Positions 23,354 to 31,540 of a stretch of DNA of 64,000 nt are shown one piece after another. The notes below the pieces were generated by a model. The model was not told the DNA's origin. It ran no database searches and was given only the letters and a program-made list of their open reading frames with translations. Each line of letters begins with the position of its first letter. Positions within the stretch are counted from its first letter, which is position 1. Source of the DNA: Nocardia gamkensis NBRC 108242 (GTDB lineage: Bacteria; Actinomycetota; Actinomycetes; Mycobacteriales; Mycobacteriaceae). Where the stretch lies: NCBI RefSeq assembly GCF_001612985.1, contig NZ_BDBM01000014.1, positions 62,001 to 126,000 on the forward strand, written 5' to 3'. A program made the position numbers and the translations under genes.

Positions 23354-23824
23354 ATGACGAACACAGTGAATCCCATCGCCGACGGCTACCACTCGATCAC
23401 CTGTTTTCTCGCGGTCGGCGACGGCAACAAAGCGATCGATTTCTACACCGCCGTCTTCGAGGCCGAGGTGATCACTCGCAACGATCTGCCCGATGGTCAG
23501 CCGGCGCACGCGGAACTGAAGATCGGTGATTCGACCCTGCAGATGGGGATGCCCATTCCCGACAACGGCGTCCTGGCACCGAACGGCGAGTGGGTGCACA
23601 CCTCGATCGTGCACTACTGCCCGGACGTCGACGCGGTCGTGCGGCGCGCCGTCGAACACGGCGCCCGCAGCGTCGAGGAGCCGCAGACCTTTGTCACCGG
23701 CGATCGGTTCGGCGTGGTCATCGATCCCTTCGGCCACCGCTGGGCGGTGCTCACCAAGGTCGAGGACGTCTCGCGCGAAGAGGCCGAGCGCCGGGTGAAC
23801 GAATGGATGGCCACCAAGTCCTGA
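23354..23824 (+). CDS. VOC (glyoxalase/PhnB-like) family protein
   Basis: A 156-aa two-repeat beta-alpha-beta fold protein of the PhnB type: YHSITCFLAVGDGNKAIDFYTAVFEAE in the first half, then VHTSIVHYCPDVDAVVRRAVEHGA and DRFGVVIDPFGHRWAVLTKVED in the second. Metal-binding and ligand specificity cannot be deduced. ATG at 23354; divergent from the AraC regulator, which is the likely controller. Confidence 0.88.
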   Translation: MTNTVNPIADGYHSITCFLAVGDGNKAIDFYTAVFEAEVITRNDLPDGQPAHAELKIGDSTLQMGMPIPDNGVLAPNGEWVHTSIVHYCPDVDAVVRRAVEHGARSVEEPQTFVTGDRFGVVIDPFGHRWAVLTKVEDVSREEAERRVNEWMATKS

Positions 23825-23832
23825 CGGCTCGA

Positions 23833-23872
23833 CTGCCTCCGCGGTTGTCCGGCGAACGGCCCGCGGAGGCAG
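23833..23872. terminator. Hairpin between convergent VOC and uvrB genes
   Basis: Perfect 12-bp arms CTGCCTCCGCGG (23833-23844) and CCGCGGAGGCAG (23861-23872) with a 16-nt loop. No U-tract on either side. Likely a bidirectional stop signal. Confidence 0.6.
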
Positions 23873-23889
23873 CGCCGCTGCGATCCGGG

Positions 23890-26079
23890 TCAACTCAATC
23901 CGGCGGCGTCCATGCCGCGCAGTTCCTTCTTCAGATCCGCGATCTCGTCGCGCAGACGTCCGGCGAGCTCGAACTGCAACTCTCGCGCGGCGTTCATCAT
24001 CTGTGCCGTCAGCTCTTTGACGAGATCGGCGAGTTCGGCGCGCGGCATCGACTTGACGTCGCGGCCCTCGTACACGCCCGCGCTCACCGCTCTGCCGGGC
24101 TCGCCTTGCGCACGCCTGCCGCGGCTGGCATTGCGGCCGGAGCCGCCGACCTCCACCTCGGTCTCGTCGGCCTCGCGGTACACCTGGTCGAGGATGTCGG
24201 CGATCTTCTTGCGCAGCGGCTGCGGATCGATGCCCATCTCCTCGTTGTAGGCGATCTGCTTCGCGCGGCGGCGCTCGGTCTCGTCGATGGCGAACTGCAT
24301 GGAGTCGGTGATCTTGTCCGCGTACATGTGCACCTCGCCGGAGACGTTGCGCGCCGCGCGGCCGATCGTCTGGATCAGCGCGGTAGTGCTGCGCAGGAAT
24401 CCTTCCTTGTCGGCGTCGAGAATCGCCACCAGCGACACCTCGGGCAGGTCCAGGCCCTCGCGCAGCAGATTGATGCCGACGAGCACATCGTATTCGCCGA
24501 GTCGCAGCTGCCGCAGCAGCTCGACCCGGCGCAAGGTGTCGATCTCGGAGTGCAGGTAGCGCACCCGGACCCCCAGCCCGAGCAGATAATCGGTGAGATC
24601 CTCGGACATCTTCTTCGTGAGCGTGGTGACCAGCACGCGCTCGTCGCGTTCGGTGCGTTGCCTGATCTCGTGGATCAGATCGTCGATCTGGCCCTTCGTC
24701 GGCTTCACCACGACCTTGGGGTCGACCAAGCCGGTCGGCCGGATGACCTGCTCGACCACCTCACCGCCGGTCTGCCCGAGCTCGTAGGGGCCGGGGGTGG
24801 CCGACAGGTAGACCGTCTGCCCGATCCGATCGGCGAATTCCTCCCAGGTCAGCGGCCGGTTGTCCACCGCGGACGGCAATCGGAAGCCGTATTCCACCAG
24901 ATTGCGCTTGCGCGACATGTCGCCTTCGTACATACCGCCGATCTGCGGAACGGTGTTGTGCGACTCGTCGATGACGAGCAGGAAGTCCTCCGGGAAGTAG
25001 TCCAGCAGCGTCGCGGGCGCCGAACCGGCCGGGCGGCCGTCGATGTGCCGCGAATAGTTCTCGATGCCGGAGCAGAACCCGACCTGACGGATCATCTCCA
25101 GGTCGTACTGGGTGCGCATGCGCAGCCGCTGCGCCTCGAGCAATTTGCCCTGGCGTTCCAGCTCGGCGAGCCGATCCTCGAGTTCGGCCTCGATGTCGCG
25201 CACCGCGCGCTCCATCCGATCCGGCCCGGCCACGTAGTGGGTGGCGGGGAAGATCCGCAGCATGTCCACCTGGCGGACCACGTCACCGGTGAGCGGGTGC
25301 AGGTAGTACAGCGCTTCTATCTCGTCACCGAAGAACTCGATGCGGACGGCCAGCTCCTCGTAGGACGGGATGATCTCCACGGTGTCGCCACGCACCCGGA
25401 ACGAGCCGCGGGTGAACGCCATGTCGTTGCGGGTGTACTGCACGTCGACCAGCAGCCGCAGCAGCGCGTCCCGGTCGAGCTCGGTGCCGACCTGCAGTTG
25501 CACCGAGCGATCGAGATACGACTGCGGCGTGCCGAGGCCGTAGATGCACGACACCGAGGCGACCACCACCACATCGCGCCGGGACAGCAGGCTGGAGGTC
25601 GCCGAATGGCGCAGCCGCTCGACATCGTCGTTGATCGAGCTGTCCTTCTCGATGTAGGTGTCGGTCTGCGCGATGTACGCCTCGGGTTGGTAGTAGTCGT
25701 AGTAGGAGACGAAGTACTCGACGGCGTTGTGCGGGAGCATCTCGCGCAGTTCGTTGGCCAGCTGGGCGGCGAGCGTCTTGTTCGGCGCCATCACCAGCGC
25801 GGGCCGCTGCAACCGCTCGATCAGCCAGGCCGTGGTGGCCGACTTTCCGGTACCGGTGGCGCCGAGCAGCACCACGTCGCGCTCCCCCGCTTTGATCCTG
25901 CGCTCCAATTCGGCGATCGCGGCGGGCTGGTCTCCCGCGGGCTGGTGCTCGCTGACCACCTCGAACCGGCCGCCGACGCGCTCGATCTCGCCGACGGGGC
26001 GGAACTCCGAGTGCGCGAGCGGCTGCTCGGCCGCCCTGTCCTCGAAGCCCTCCGCCGGAATCTCGGTTGCGAATGCCAT
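23890..26079 (-). CDS. uvrB: Excinuclease ABC subunit B
   Basis: UvrB (729 aa) verifies damage and recruits UvrC. Visible: helicase motif [14 protein letters not shown] near residue 73, the beta-hairpin [20 protein letters not shown], motif [10 protein letters not shown], motif [11 protein letters not shown], and the C-terminal UVR domain (about 685-725). I chose ATG at 26079 ([11 protein letters not shown]). It has no ribosome site and lies 8 bp from a TACGCT -10, so the mRNA is probably leaderless. A CRP-like box lies further upstream. Confidence 0.97.
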   Translation of the reverse strand: MAFATEIPAEGFEDRAAEQPLAHSEFRPVGEIERVGGRFEVVSEHQPAGDQPAAIAELERRIKAGERDVVLLGATGTGKSATTAWLIERLQRPALVMAPNKTLAAQLANELREMLPHNAVEYFVSYYDYYQPEAYIAQTDTYIEKDSSINDDVERLRHSATSSLLSRRDVVVVASVSCIYGLGTPQSYLDRSVQLQVGTELDRDALLRLLVDVQYTRNDMAFTRGSFRVRGDTVEIIPSYEELAVRIEFFGDEIEALYYLHPLTGDVVRQVDMLRIFPATHYVAGPDRMERAVRDIEAELEDRLAELERQGKLLEAQRLRMRTQYDLEMIRQVGFCSGIENYSRHIDGRPAGSAPATLLDYFPEDFLLVIDESHNTVPQIGGMYEGDMSRKRNLVEYGFRLPSAVDNRPLTWEEFADRIGQTVYLSATPGPYELGQTGGEVVEQVIRPTGLVDPKVVVKPTKGQIDDLIHEIRQRTERDERVLVTTLTKKMSEDLTDYLLGLGVRVRYLHSEIDTLRRVELLRQLRLGEYDVLVGINLLREGLDLPEVSLVAILDADKEGFLRSTTALIQTIGRAARNVSGEVHMYADKITDSMQFAIDETERRRAKQIAYNEEMGIDPQPLRKKIADILDQVYREADETEVEVGGSGRNASRGRRAQGEPGRAVSAGVYEGRDVKSMPRAELADLVKELTAQMMNAARELQFELAGRLRDEIADLKKELRGMDAAGLS

Positions 26080-26086
26080 GCTCACC

Positions 26087-26108
26087 AGCGTAGGCGCACC
26101 CACCGACA
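26087..26108 (-). promoter_or_regulatory. RecA-independent DNA-damage (PafBC-type) promoter of uvrB
   Basis: Minus strand: TGTCGGTG (26108-26101), 8 bp, TACGCT (26092-26087). Same architecture as uvrA and polA; the base before TGTC is C rather than T. Transcription would begin about at the ATG (26079). Confidence 0.8.
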
Positions 26109-26579
26109 GCTTTCCCGGGGTGGCGGGCGGCCCGATTCCGGCGATTTCACGGGACCGAACCCATCATGTGAAGCTGGTCACACTCGGAGTGGACGGTATC
26201 TACCGGCCGCCAGACGCGAGAACCGGGGATAAGTCTGCGCCTACCCGGAAAACCTGATGCCACCCCGAAACAAAGCGATACGCGAGGGCGCGTCGTGGGT
26301 ACACCGATTTCGAGTCTTACCAACCATTTTCGACGAAACGCTGCGGGCGTACTCCCGATCACTCACGGTGGCAGGGGGTTACCGGAAGCGGACGCGTTGC
26401 CGCTGCCGCGCCTGCGGCCTCACAGCCGCGCCGAGCCCGCTCGGCGCATTCGGTTACATGTCCGAAATGTCCATTGCCGCAATAGGTTTCGTGTTCGAGA
26501 ACAGCTTATCTCGAACCGCGCGGTGGCCCCGCGCCAGGTGTAACCTGATCTGGTTGTTCGGACGTGAGGACAAGAGCCC
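26109..26579. other. Intergenic stretch between uvrB promoter and DUF402 gene
   Basis: No gene is supported. It contains a CRP-type palindrome near the uvrB end (26167-26182). A TAACCT hexamer about 40 bp before the DUF402 gene may be its -10. Base composition is a little less GC-rich than in the flanking genes. Confidence 0.5.
26167..26182. promoter_or_regulatory. CRP/GlxR-type binding site
   Basis: TGTGA-AGCTGG-TCACA is a perfect match to the TGTGA-N6-TCACA consensus of actinobacterial CRP/GlxR. Its centre is about 94 bp upstream of the inferred uvrB transcription start and about 400 bp before the DUF402 gene. The target gene is not certain. Confidence 0.65.
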
Positions 26580-27233
26580 ATGAGCGGTCTGATTCCATTG
26601 CTCGTCGCCGTGCCGGCCGTGACCGGCCTCGCCGGGTACGTCGCCAGAGACATCCGCGCGGCGGTTCCCTCCGTCGGTAGCGGCGCCGCCACGGCCGCCC
26701 CACCGGGGCCACTCGCCGCGGCCGCCCCGGCGCCACACCGGCCCAGGGTGGAATTCTTCAATCTGGCCGAACTCACCAATACCGACGCCAAGGGCTTCGT
26801 CCGCCCGGTCGAGCGTTTCCACGTCGAGCCGTGGGGCCTGTACATGGCGCGCCCGGTCGCCGGACCGGACTCGCACTACCTCGAATCCTGGTTGCTGCCG
26901 GGACTCTCGTTGCGCGCGACGCTGACGCGGACCAACCCGGCACACCATCGCGAACGCGTCTATCGCCTCGACATCGGGGAGTTCACCCGAGTCGGCCCGA
27001 AGCGCTGGAAGGCCGTCGACCACTACCTCGACATCGCCGTGCGCCCGCGCCGCACCGCGGAACTGCTCGGGGTCGACGAGCTGCTGGCCGCGCATGCCGC
27101 CGGGCTGGTCGACACGGCACAGGCGCACCGAGCGTTCGAGCGGGCCACGGCGGTGCTGGACGGGCTGGCCGCGCACGACCACTGCGTGGAGGAGTGGCTG
27201 GCCACCCACGGCATCACGCTCACCTGGATGTAG
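26580..27233 (+). CDS. DUF402 domain protein with N-terminal membrane segment (paralogue A)
   Basis: A 217-aa protein. The first 20 residues (LIPLLVAVPAVTGLAGYVA) form a hydrophobic segment, followed by an Ala/Pro linker (to about residue 55) and a DUF402 domain: PWGLYMARPVAGPDSHYLES, YRLDIGEFTRVGPKRWKAVD and HYLDIAVRPRRTAELLGVDEL. It aligns over the whole domain with the next gene. DUF402 proteins include nucleoside di/triphosphatases; activity here is inference. The hydrophobic start sets it apart from its soluble neighbour. Confidence 0.82.
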   Translation: MSGLIPLLVAVPAVTGLAGYVARDIRAAVPSVGSGAATAAPPGPLAAAAPAPHRPRVEFFNLAELTNTDAKGFVRPVERFHVEPWGLYMARPVAGPDSHYLESWLLPGLSLRATLTRTNPAHHRERVYRLDIGEFTRVGPKRWKAVDHYLDIAVRPRRTAELLGVDELLAAHAAGLVDTAQAHRAFERATAVLDGLAAHDHCVEEWLATHGITLTWM

Positions 27234-27289
27234 CCCGCCGATCACTCCATCGACTCGACGGGTCGAGAACGACGGTAGATTCTTGATGC

Positions 27290-27814
27290 ATGACGCAGGC
27301 ACCTATCGTCGACGTGCACCGCCCGAAGGTCGAGTACTTCAACATCGCGGATCTGACGAACACGGATCCGAAAGGCTTCGTGCGCCCGGTCGAGAAGTAC
27401 CGCGTCGAGCCGTGGGGCCTGTACATGGCGCGCACGTCGGACCATCCGCAGTTCCACTACATCGAGTCCTGGCTGCTGCCGAAGCTGCACCTGCGCGCGA
27501 CGGTCTTCCACTACCTGCCGGCGCATCGGCGCGACCAGGACTACTACCTCGACGTCGGTGATTTCACGGCGGTCGCCCCGAAGAAGTGGAAGGCCGTCGA
27601 TCACTATCTCGACATCATCGTGCGCTCCTCGCGCGACACCCAGCTGCTCGACGTCGACGAGCTGATCGCCGCGCACGCGGCCGGACTGATCACCCTCGCC
27701 GACGCCGAGGCCGCCGTGCAGCACGCGACCGCCGCCATCGACGGCATCGCCGCCAACGGCCACACCTTCGAGGGCTGGCTGGAGACCATGGACATCACCT
27801 TGACCTGGCTGTAG
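27290..27814 (+). CDS. DUF402 domain protein (paralogue B)
   Basis: A 174-aa soluble DUF402 protein, the counterpart of M. tuberculosis Rv1632c by position between coaE and uvrB. Shared blocks with the preceding paralogue: NTDPKGFVRPVEKYRVEPWG, KKWKAVDHYLDIIVR and the C-terminal MDITLTWL. ATG at 27290 has no ribosome site, but TAGATT (27276-27281) ends 8 bp before it, so a leaderless mRNA is likely. It converges on coaE with 45 bp between the stops. Confidence 0.82.
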   Translation: MTQAPIVDVHRPKVEYFNIADLTNTDPKGFVRPVEKYRVEPWGLYMARTSDHPQFHYIESWLLPKLHLRATVFHYLPAHRRDQDYYLDVGDFTAVAPKKWKAVDHYLDIIVRSSRDTQLLDVDELIAAHAAGLITLADAEAAVQHATAAIDGIAANGHTFEGWLETMDITLTWL

Positions 27815-27859
27815 TCCCCTGCGGGACGCTGCCCGCGCCGGTTGGGACGTTCGTCGGGC

Positions 27860-29071
27860 CTAGGGCGCCGACGTGTCCCGCCAAGCAAGAGCCCTGGCAT
27901 AGGCGGCGTCGAACCACGGTTCCTTGACGCCGAGGTAGGCGGCGGTCGCCTCCGCGCCCGTCAGCCCCGCCGCCTCGGCTTCGCCCTCGCGCTTGACGGC
28001 GAGGTACTCCGCGCGCGCCTCGTCGTCCGCGCGCAGCCAATCCCGCAGCAGCAGCGCGTACTGCTGCCCGGGTGATCCCTCGGCGCGCACGTGCACGTTG
28101 GCCAACCGGCCCGGGTCGGCGTTCTGGTGGAAACGTTTGGTCCACAGCGCGGTGTCGACCCCCGCGGTGTCCTGCGGTGTCGGCTTGGGATTGTCCTGGG
28201 TGGCCTCCGGCCGCACCGGGAATCCGGCCGCGCCGAGGGCGTCGCGCAAACCGTCGGCGGCCGCCAGATCGGCGACCGTGATCTGCAGATCGATCACGTC
28301 CTTCGCGGGCAACCCCGGTATCGAGGTGGACCCGACGTGGTCGATGCGCGACGCGGCGCTGCCGCAGGCGACCCACAACCGGGCGATCAGCCGCTGCGCC
28401 TGCGCGGGCCAGGCCGGATCGGCGGGCACGAGCCGGATGCCGTCGCGGCGGGCGGGTGTCCCGGCACGCAGGTTGCGCTCGAACGGCACCAAACGCTCGG
28501 CCCACAGCCTACGCACCTCGGCCTCGACTACACCGGGTGCGCCGCTGTTGTCCAGCAACACATCGGCAACGGCTCGGCGTTGTTCATCGGTGGCCTGGGC
28601 CGAGATACGCGCCCGCGCATCGGATTCGGCCACGCCGCGGAATTCCACCAGGCGGCGAATACGCGTTTCGGCGTCGACGTCGACGATGAGCACGAGATTC
28701 ATCAGCGGCGCGAGGCCGTTTTCCACCAGAAGCGGAATATCCTGCACCACAATGGCGTCCGCGGGCGCGGCCGCGATCAATTCCGCGGTGCGCTTTCCCA
28801 CGAGCGGGTGGGTGATCGAATTCAGTTTCGCGCGCGCCGCGTCGTCACCGAAGGCCTTGGCCGCCAGGGCAGGCCGGTCGAGGCTGCCGTCCGCGGCGAG
28901 AATGTCGGCGCCGAACGCCTCGACCAGAGCGGCCAGCCCCTCGGTGCCCGGTTCGACCACCTCCCGGGCGATCAGGTCGGAGTCGATGACCACCGCGCCC
29001 AGGTCGGCGAGTGCCCGGGCCACCGTCGACTTCCCCGCGCCCATGCCTCCGGTGAGGCCGATTCGTAACAT
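27860..29071 (-). CDS. coaE: Dephospho-CoA kinase fused to a GrpB/UPF0157 domain
   Basis: A 403-aa two-domain protein. Residues 1-200 are dephospho-CoA kinase, the last step of CoA synthesis: P-loop LTGGMGAGKSTVARAL and the conserved DIPLLVENG and AQATDEQRR stretches. Residues about 215-400 form a GrpB/UPF0157 nucleotidyltransferase-like domain (IDHVGSTSIPGLPAKDVIDL). The same fusion exists in mycobacterial CoaE, where the second domain is thought to help folding. ATG at 29071 with a weak ribosome site. Confidence 0.96.
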   Translation of the reverse strand: MLRIGLTGGMGAGKSTVARALADLGAVVIDSDLIAREVVEPGTEGLAALVEAFGADILAADGSLDRPALAAKAFGDDAARAKLNSITHPLVGKRTAELIAAAPADAIVVQDIPLLVENGLAPLMNLVLIVDVDAETRIRRLVEFRGVAESDARARISAQATDEQRRAVADVLLDNSGAPGVVEAEVRRLWAERLVPFERNLRAGTPARRDGIRLVPADPAWPAQAQRLIARLWVACGSAASRIDHVGSTSIPGLPAKDVIDLQITVADLAAADGLRDALGAAGFPVRPEATQDNPKPTPQDTAGVDTALWTKRFHQNADPGRLANVHVRAEGSPGQQYALLLRDWLRADDEARAEYLAVKREGEAEAAGLTGAEATAAYLGVKEPWFDAAYARALAWRDTSAP

Positions 29072-29379
29072 TCGACCAGTCTCGCATCCGGCCCGCGCGC
29101 GGGCATCCGCCGCCCCGATCGGGTCCCGACCCGCGGGAACCGACGACCCGGTCGATTACCCGAGGGGCTCGCGCATTCCACCACCGGTGGCGCCATTTGC
29201 CCGATCCGTGACTGTGCCGAGACCGATTCGCAACAATTCCGGATGTTTAGGGTTCGGCCTCCGCGACTTTCCGACACGCCGAGGCAATTACTCGGGCAAA
29301 ATACTCTGCCCCGCAGTTTCGTTCCGCTAATCTTCGCCGTGGCGATCCAGGCCGACACCAGCGAAGCAAAGGAACACCA
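29072..29379. other. Intergenic stretch upstream of coaE and of a small ORF
   Basis: No annotated gene. The right half contains TACTCT (near 29300) and TAATCT (near 29330), either of which could be a -10 for the small gene starting at 29380. The left half must hold the coaE promoter. Confidence 0.4.
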
Positions 29380-29592
29380 TTGGGCACCAGAATCAACCAG
29401 ACGGGTCGCCACCGCCTGGGCATGGCGGGGCGAGTGCACTGCATTCACATCCCTGCTGTCGCGGCGGCGCTCGCCGAGCACCGCCGCTCTTGGTTCACCG
29501 CGTTCATCAGTCCCGCGCGGCACAGTTTCGCTGCCATGCGGAACCGTCCGGCCGCACCCGCGGTCCGGTGGGTACCTGCTACCGCAAGCTGA
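29380..29592 (+). CDS. Possible small protein (70 aa) of unknown function
   Basis: Not recognised. A TTG start at 29380 follows AAGGA at a 6-nt spacing, and the stop at 29592 is 13 bp before a very strong intrinsic terminator. So the ORF is framed like a real monocistronic gene. The product is basic (rich in Arg and His) with a short Ala/Ile stretch (CIHIPAVAAALAEH). GC at third positions is about 77%, below that of neighbouring housekeeping genes, which weakens the coding case. It could instead be a small RNA ending at that terminator. Confidence 0.4.
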   Translation: MGTRINQTGRHRLGMAGRVHCIHIPAVAAALAEHRRSWFTAFISPARHSFAAMRNRPAAPAVRWVPATAS

Positions 29593-29605
29593 ACCCGAGT
29601 TCGAA

Positions 29606-29642
29606 GTGGCCCAGCCTCTCGCCAAGGCTGGGCCACTGTTTT
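29606..29642 (+). terminator. Strong Rho-independent terminator
   Basis: A perfect 12-bp stem GTGGCCCAGCCT (29606-29617) with AGGCTGGGCCAC (29625-29636), a 7-nt loop and TGTTTT directly after. It is the best intrinsic terminator in the window, and no large gene ends just upstream on this strand, which points to a short transcript. Confidence 0.88.
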
Positions 29643-30098
29643 GCGTGCGCGGAGCACGGTCGGGAATGAAGCAGAGCACCGTCCGACATCACGTTCGTCG
29701 GTCGGCGAAATTTCACCGAAAAATTCCCATGACCGAGCGACGAGCACGCAGGGTACCGCAATGGTGGCCGGACTACGCGGGCGCTCGATTCCATTTCGGA
29801 CGACAATCGCCGCGGGCGAGATAGTTCCCGCACCCCCCGGGACGATTTTCTCGCTAATCGCGGTACCGCGCGAAAGACCACGAAACAGTGGCATCCCCGT
29901 TCGCCATTTCGATGTGCCGTGTTTCGCATACCGCGTACGAGCATGAGCTGCCGAGTCGTCGAGGACCCCGGCATACACCGATGACGGCAAATCTCTGGAC
30001 ACGGCCACCGATCCGAGTTCATTTCCGCCCTACTCGGCGACCGGACGCTGGGACGCTTCTCCTCCAGTGACCGCCCAGCGGCGCACAGACCGACCGAC
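29643..30098. other. Intergenic stretch with no supported gene
   Basis: Less GC-rich than the surroundings. Open frames cross it on both strands, but they run through the terminator at 29606-29642 or lack starts and codon character. It may be remnant or horizontally gained DNA next to the broken MarR gene. Confidence 0.4.
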
Positions 30099-30400
30099 TC
30101 AGCCGGTTGTCACCCGTCGCAGCAGCCCGTACAACTGCTTGCGCTCCGCCTCGTCGAGCACGGCCAGCGCGGGAACGTCGCCGAACACCTCCCGGTCGAG
30201 CGTTTTCCGCAGCTCCTCCCCCCCGGTCGGTGAGCGTCAACAGACGCGCACGGCGATCGGACGGGTGAATCTCCTTGCGCACCAGGCCCAGCGCCTCCAG
30301 ACGATCCACCACGCTCGCGGTATTCGACAGGTCGGCACCCAGCTGGGTGACCCCGCGCCCTCGAGGCGCCGAATGTTCGCCGGAGGGCGGAAAGCCGATG
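30099..30400 (-). pseudogene. MarR family regulator remnant, frameshifted
   Basis: The minus strand encodes a MarR-type wHTH wing and C-terminus in two frames. The first part reads GRGVTQLGADLSNTASVVDR, LEALGLVRKEIHPSDRRARL, LTLTDRG. After a run of seven G's (near 30225) it shifts frame to EELRKTLDREVFGDVPALAV, LDEAERKQLYGLLRRVTTG and a stop at 30099. Six G's would restore one frame. The N-terminal helices expected upstream of about 30370 are not recognisable. Either a decayed gene or a homopolymer sequencing error plus a truncation. Confidence 0.75.
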
Positions 30401-30455
30401 ACGAGGCATCCAGGGGAAGCCTCGTCGAAGGTGCGCTACCGGCGCGACTCTCGGA

Positions 30456-30788
30456 TCACGCCACCGTCGAGTGCAGCTGACGAGGAGGATTCGGCAGACC
30501 CAAGGCGGTGTTGAGCCGGTAGGCCCCGCCCAGGCCGTGGAAGATCGCCATACTCAGGCCGCCCAGGCCGATCCCGACTGCGCCGGCCCAGGGATGACTC
30601 GGCAGGTCGGCCCAGGACGCGATCATCGCCGTCAGCAGCAGCCCGAGGAACCCGGCCACGGCGTTGCGGACCGGCGCGTTACCCGTCACGTTCGGGAACT
30701 CCTCCCCCATCATGCCTTTCACGAAGTGCGGAACGGCGTTCACCCCGAGGATCCCGGCGACCAGCGACAGGGCGACGGTGGACCACAT
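30456..30788 (-). CDS. Small integral membrane protein, TetR-associated
   Basis: A 110-aa protein not assigned to a family. It has about four hydrophobic segments: WSTVALSLVAGILGVNAV, AVAGFLGLLLTAMIASW, AGAVGIGLGGLSMAIFHGLG, and a short region around NAVPHFVKGMMGEEFPNV. ATG at 30788 follows GAGGTGG. It is divergent from a TetR gene and the interval holds two similar operator-like palindromes, so it is very likely the target of that repressor. Confidence 0.75.
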   Translation of the reverse strand: MWSTVALSLVAGILGVNAVPHFVKGMMGEEFPNVTGNAPVRNAVAGFLGLLLTAMIASWADLPSHPWAGAVGIGLGGLSMAIFHGLGGAYRLNTALGLPNPPRQLHSTVA

Positions 30789-30813
30789 CGGAACCACCTC
30801 ACTTTCCACTTCA

Positions 30814-30872
30814 GTCAACAGTTGTAGACCGAAACCTACCGCCGCGTGGCTATTGAGTCAACAGACGTAGAC
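30814..30872. promoter_or_regulatory. Two TetR-type operators in a divergent promoter
   Basis: GTCAACAGTTGTAGAC (30814-30829) and GTCAACAGACGTAGAC (30857-30872) differ at two central bases. Each is an imperfect palindrome GTCWAC-N4-GTWGAC. The second overlaps TAGACT (30868-30873), the -10 of the TetR gene, so binding would block its transcription; the first sits before the membrane-protein gene. Confidence 0.7.
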
Positions 30873-30879
30873 TGAATTC

Positions 30880-31476
30880 ATGGATTCGACCCCCACGCGC
30901 GCTCAGCAACGCCGGAATACCGAGAACCGGATCCTGGCGGCGGCGGGCCGGTTGTTCGCGGAGATCGGATACGACCGGACGACCATCCGTGCCGTCGCGA
31001 CGGAGGCGGACACCGACCCCAGCCTGGTGATGCGCTATTTCGGGTCCAAGGAGAATCTGTTCGCGCGCGTCGCGGTCTTCGCCGACGACCACCCGATCAC
31101 CGGTACGCCGGAGCAGGTGGCCGAGCTCCTGCTCGACGCGCTCGCCATCAAACTCGCCGACCGGCCGGTCAACACCCTGGCGGCGATCCGCTCGATGCTC
31201 ACCGTCCCGGAGGCCGCCGACGAAGTGCGCGCGGCCATGACCGCGCGCCAGCGCGAAGCGGCGGGGCAGCTCGCCGACGAGGAGGCGGACCTGCGCGCCG
31301 GGTTGCTCGGAGCCCTGACCATCGGTGTGGTGATCGGCCGCCACCTGCTCGAACTCGACGGGCTGCGCGACGCGCCGCCGCAACGGATCATCGCTTTGCT
31401 GCGGAACGCTTTTCACGACATCGCGCACGGCCCCACCGAACCGGAGTCGCTCGCGACGGCACCGCAGGTCAGCTAG
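30880..31476 (+). CDS. TetR family transcriptional regulator
   Basis: A 198-aa repressor. The N-terminal HTH covers about residues 14-60 (NRILAAAGRLFAEIGYDRTT, VATEADTDPSLVMRYFGSKE). The C-terminal half is of the TetR_C type (TLAAIRSMLTVPEAADEVRA). ATG at 30880 has no ribosome site and follows TAGACT by 6 bp, so the transcript is probably leaderless. It likely represses itself and the divergent membrane protein. Confidence 0.9.
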   Translation: MDSTPTRAQQRRNTENRILAAAGRLFAEIGYDRTTIRAVATEADTDPSLVMRYFGSKENLFARVAVFADDHPITGTPEQVAELLLDALAIKLADRPVNTLAAIRSMLTVPEAADEVRAAMTARQREAAGQLADEEADLRAGLLGALTIGVVIGRHLLELDGLRDAPPQRIIALLRNAFHDIAHGPTEPESLATAPQVS

Positions 31477-31540
31477 GTCACCGGTCCCCTTCGAGAGCCG
31501 CTTCGGAGGCTCCACGGACCCGCCCGCACCCTCGGTTCAC

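Noticed and set aside
29445..30022. Minus-strand frames of 147-187 codons
   Set aside because: They cross the strong terminator at 29606-29642 and show poor codon character.
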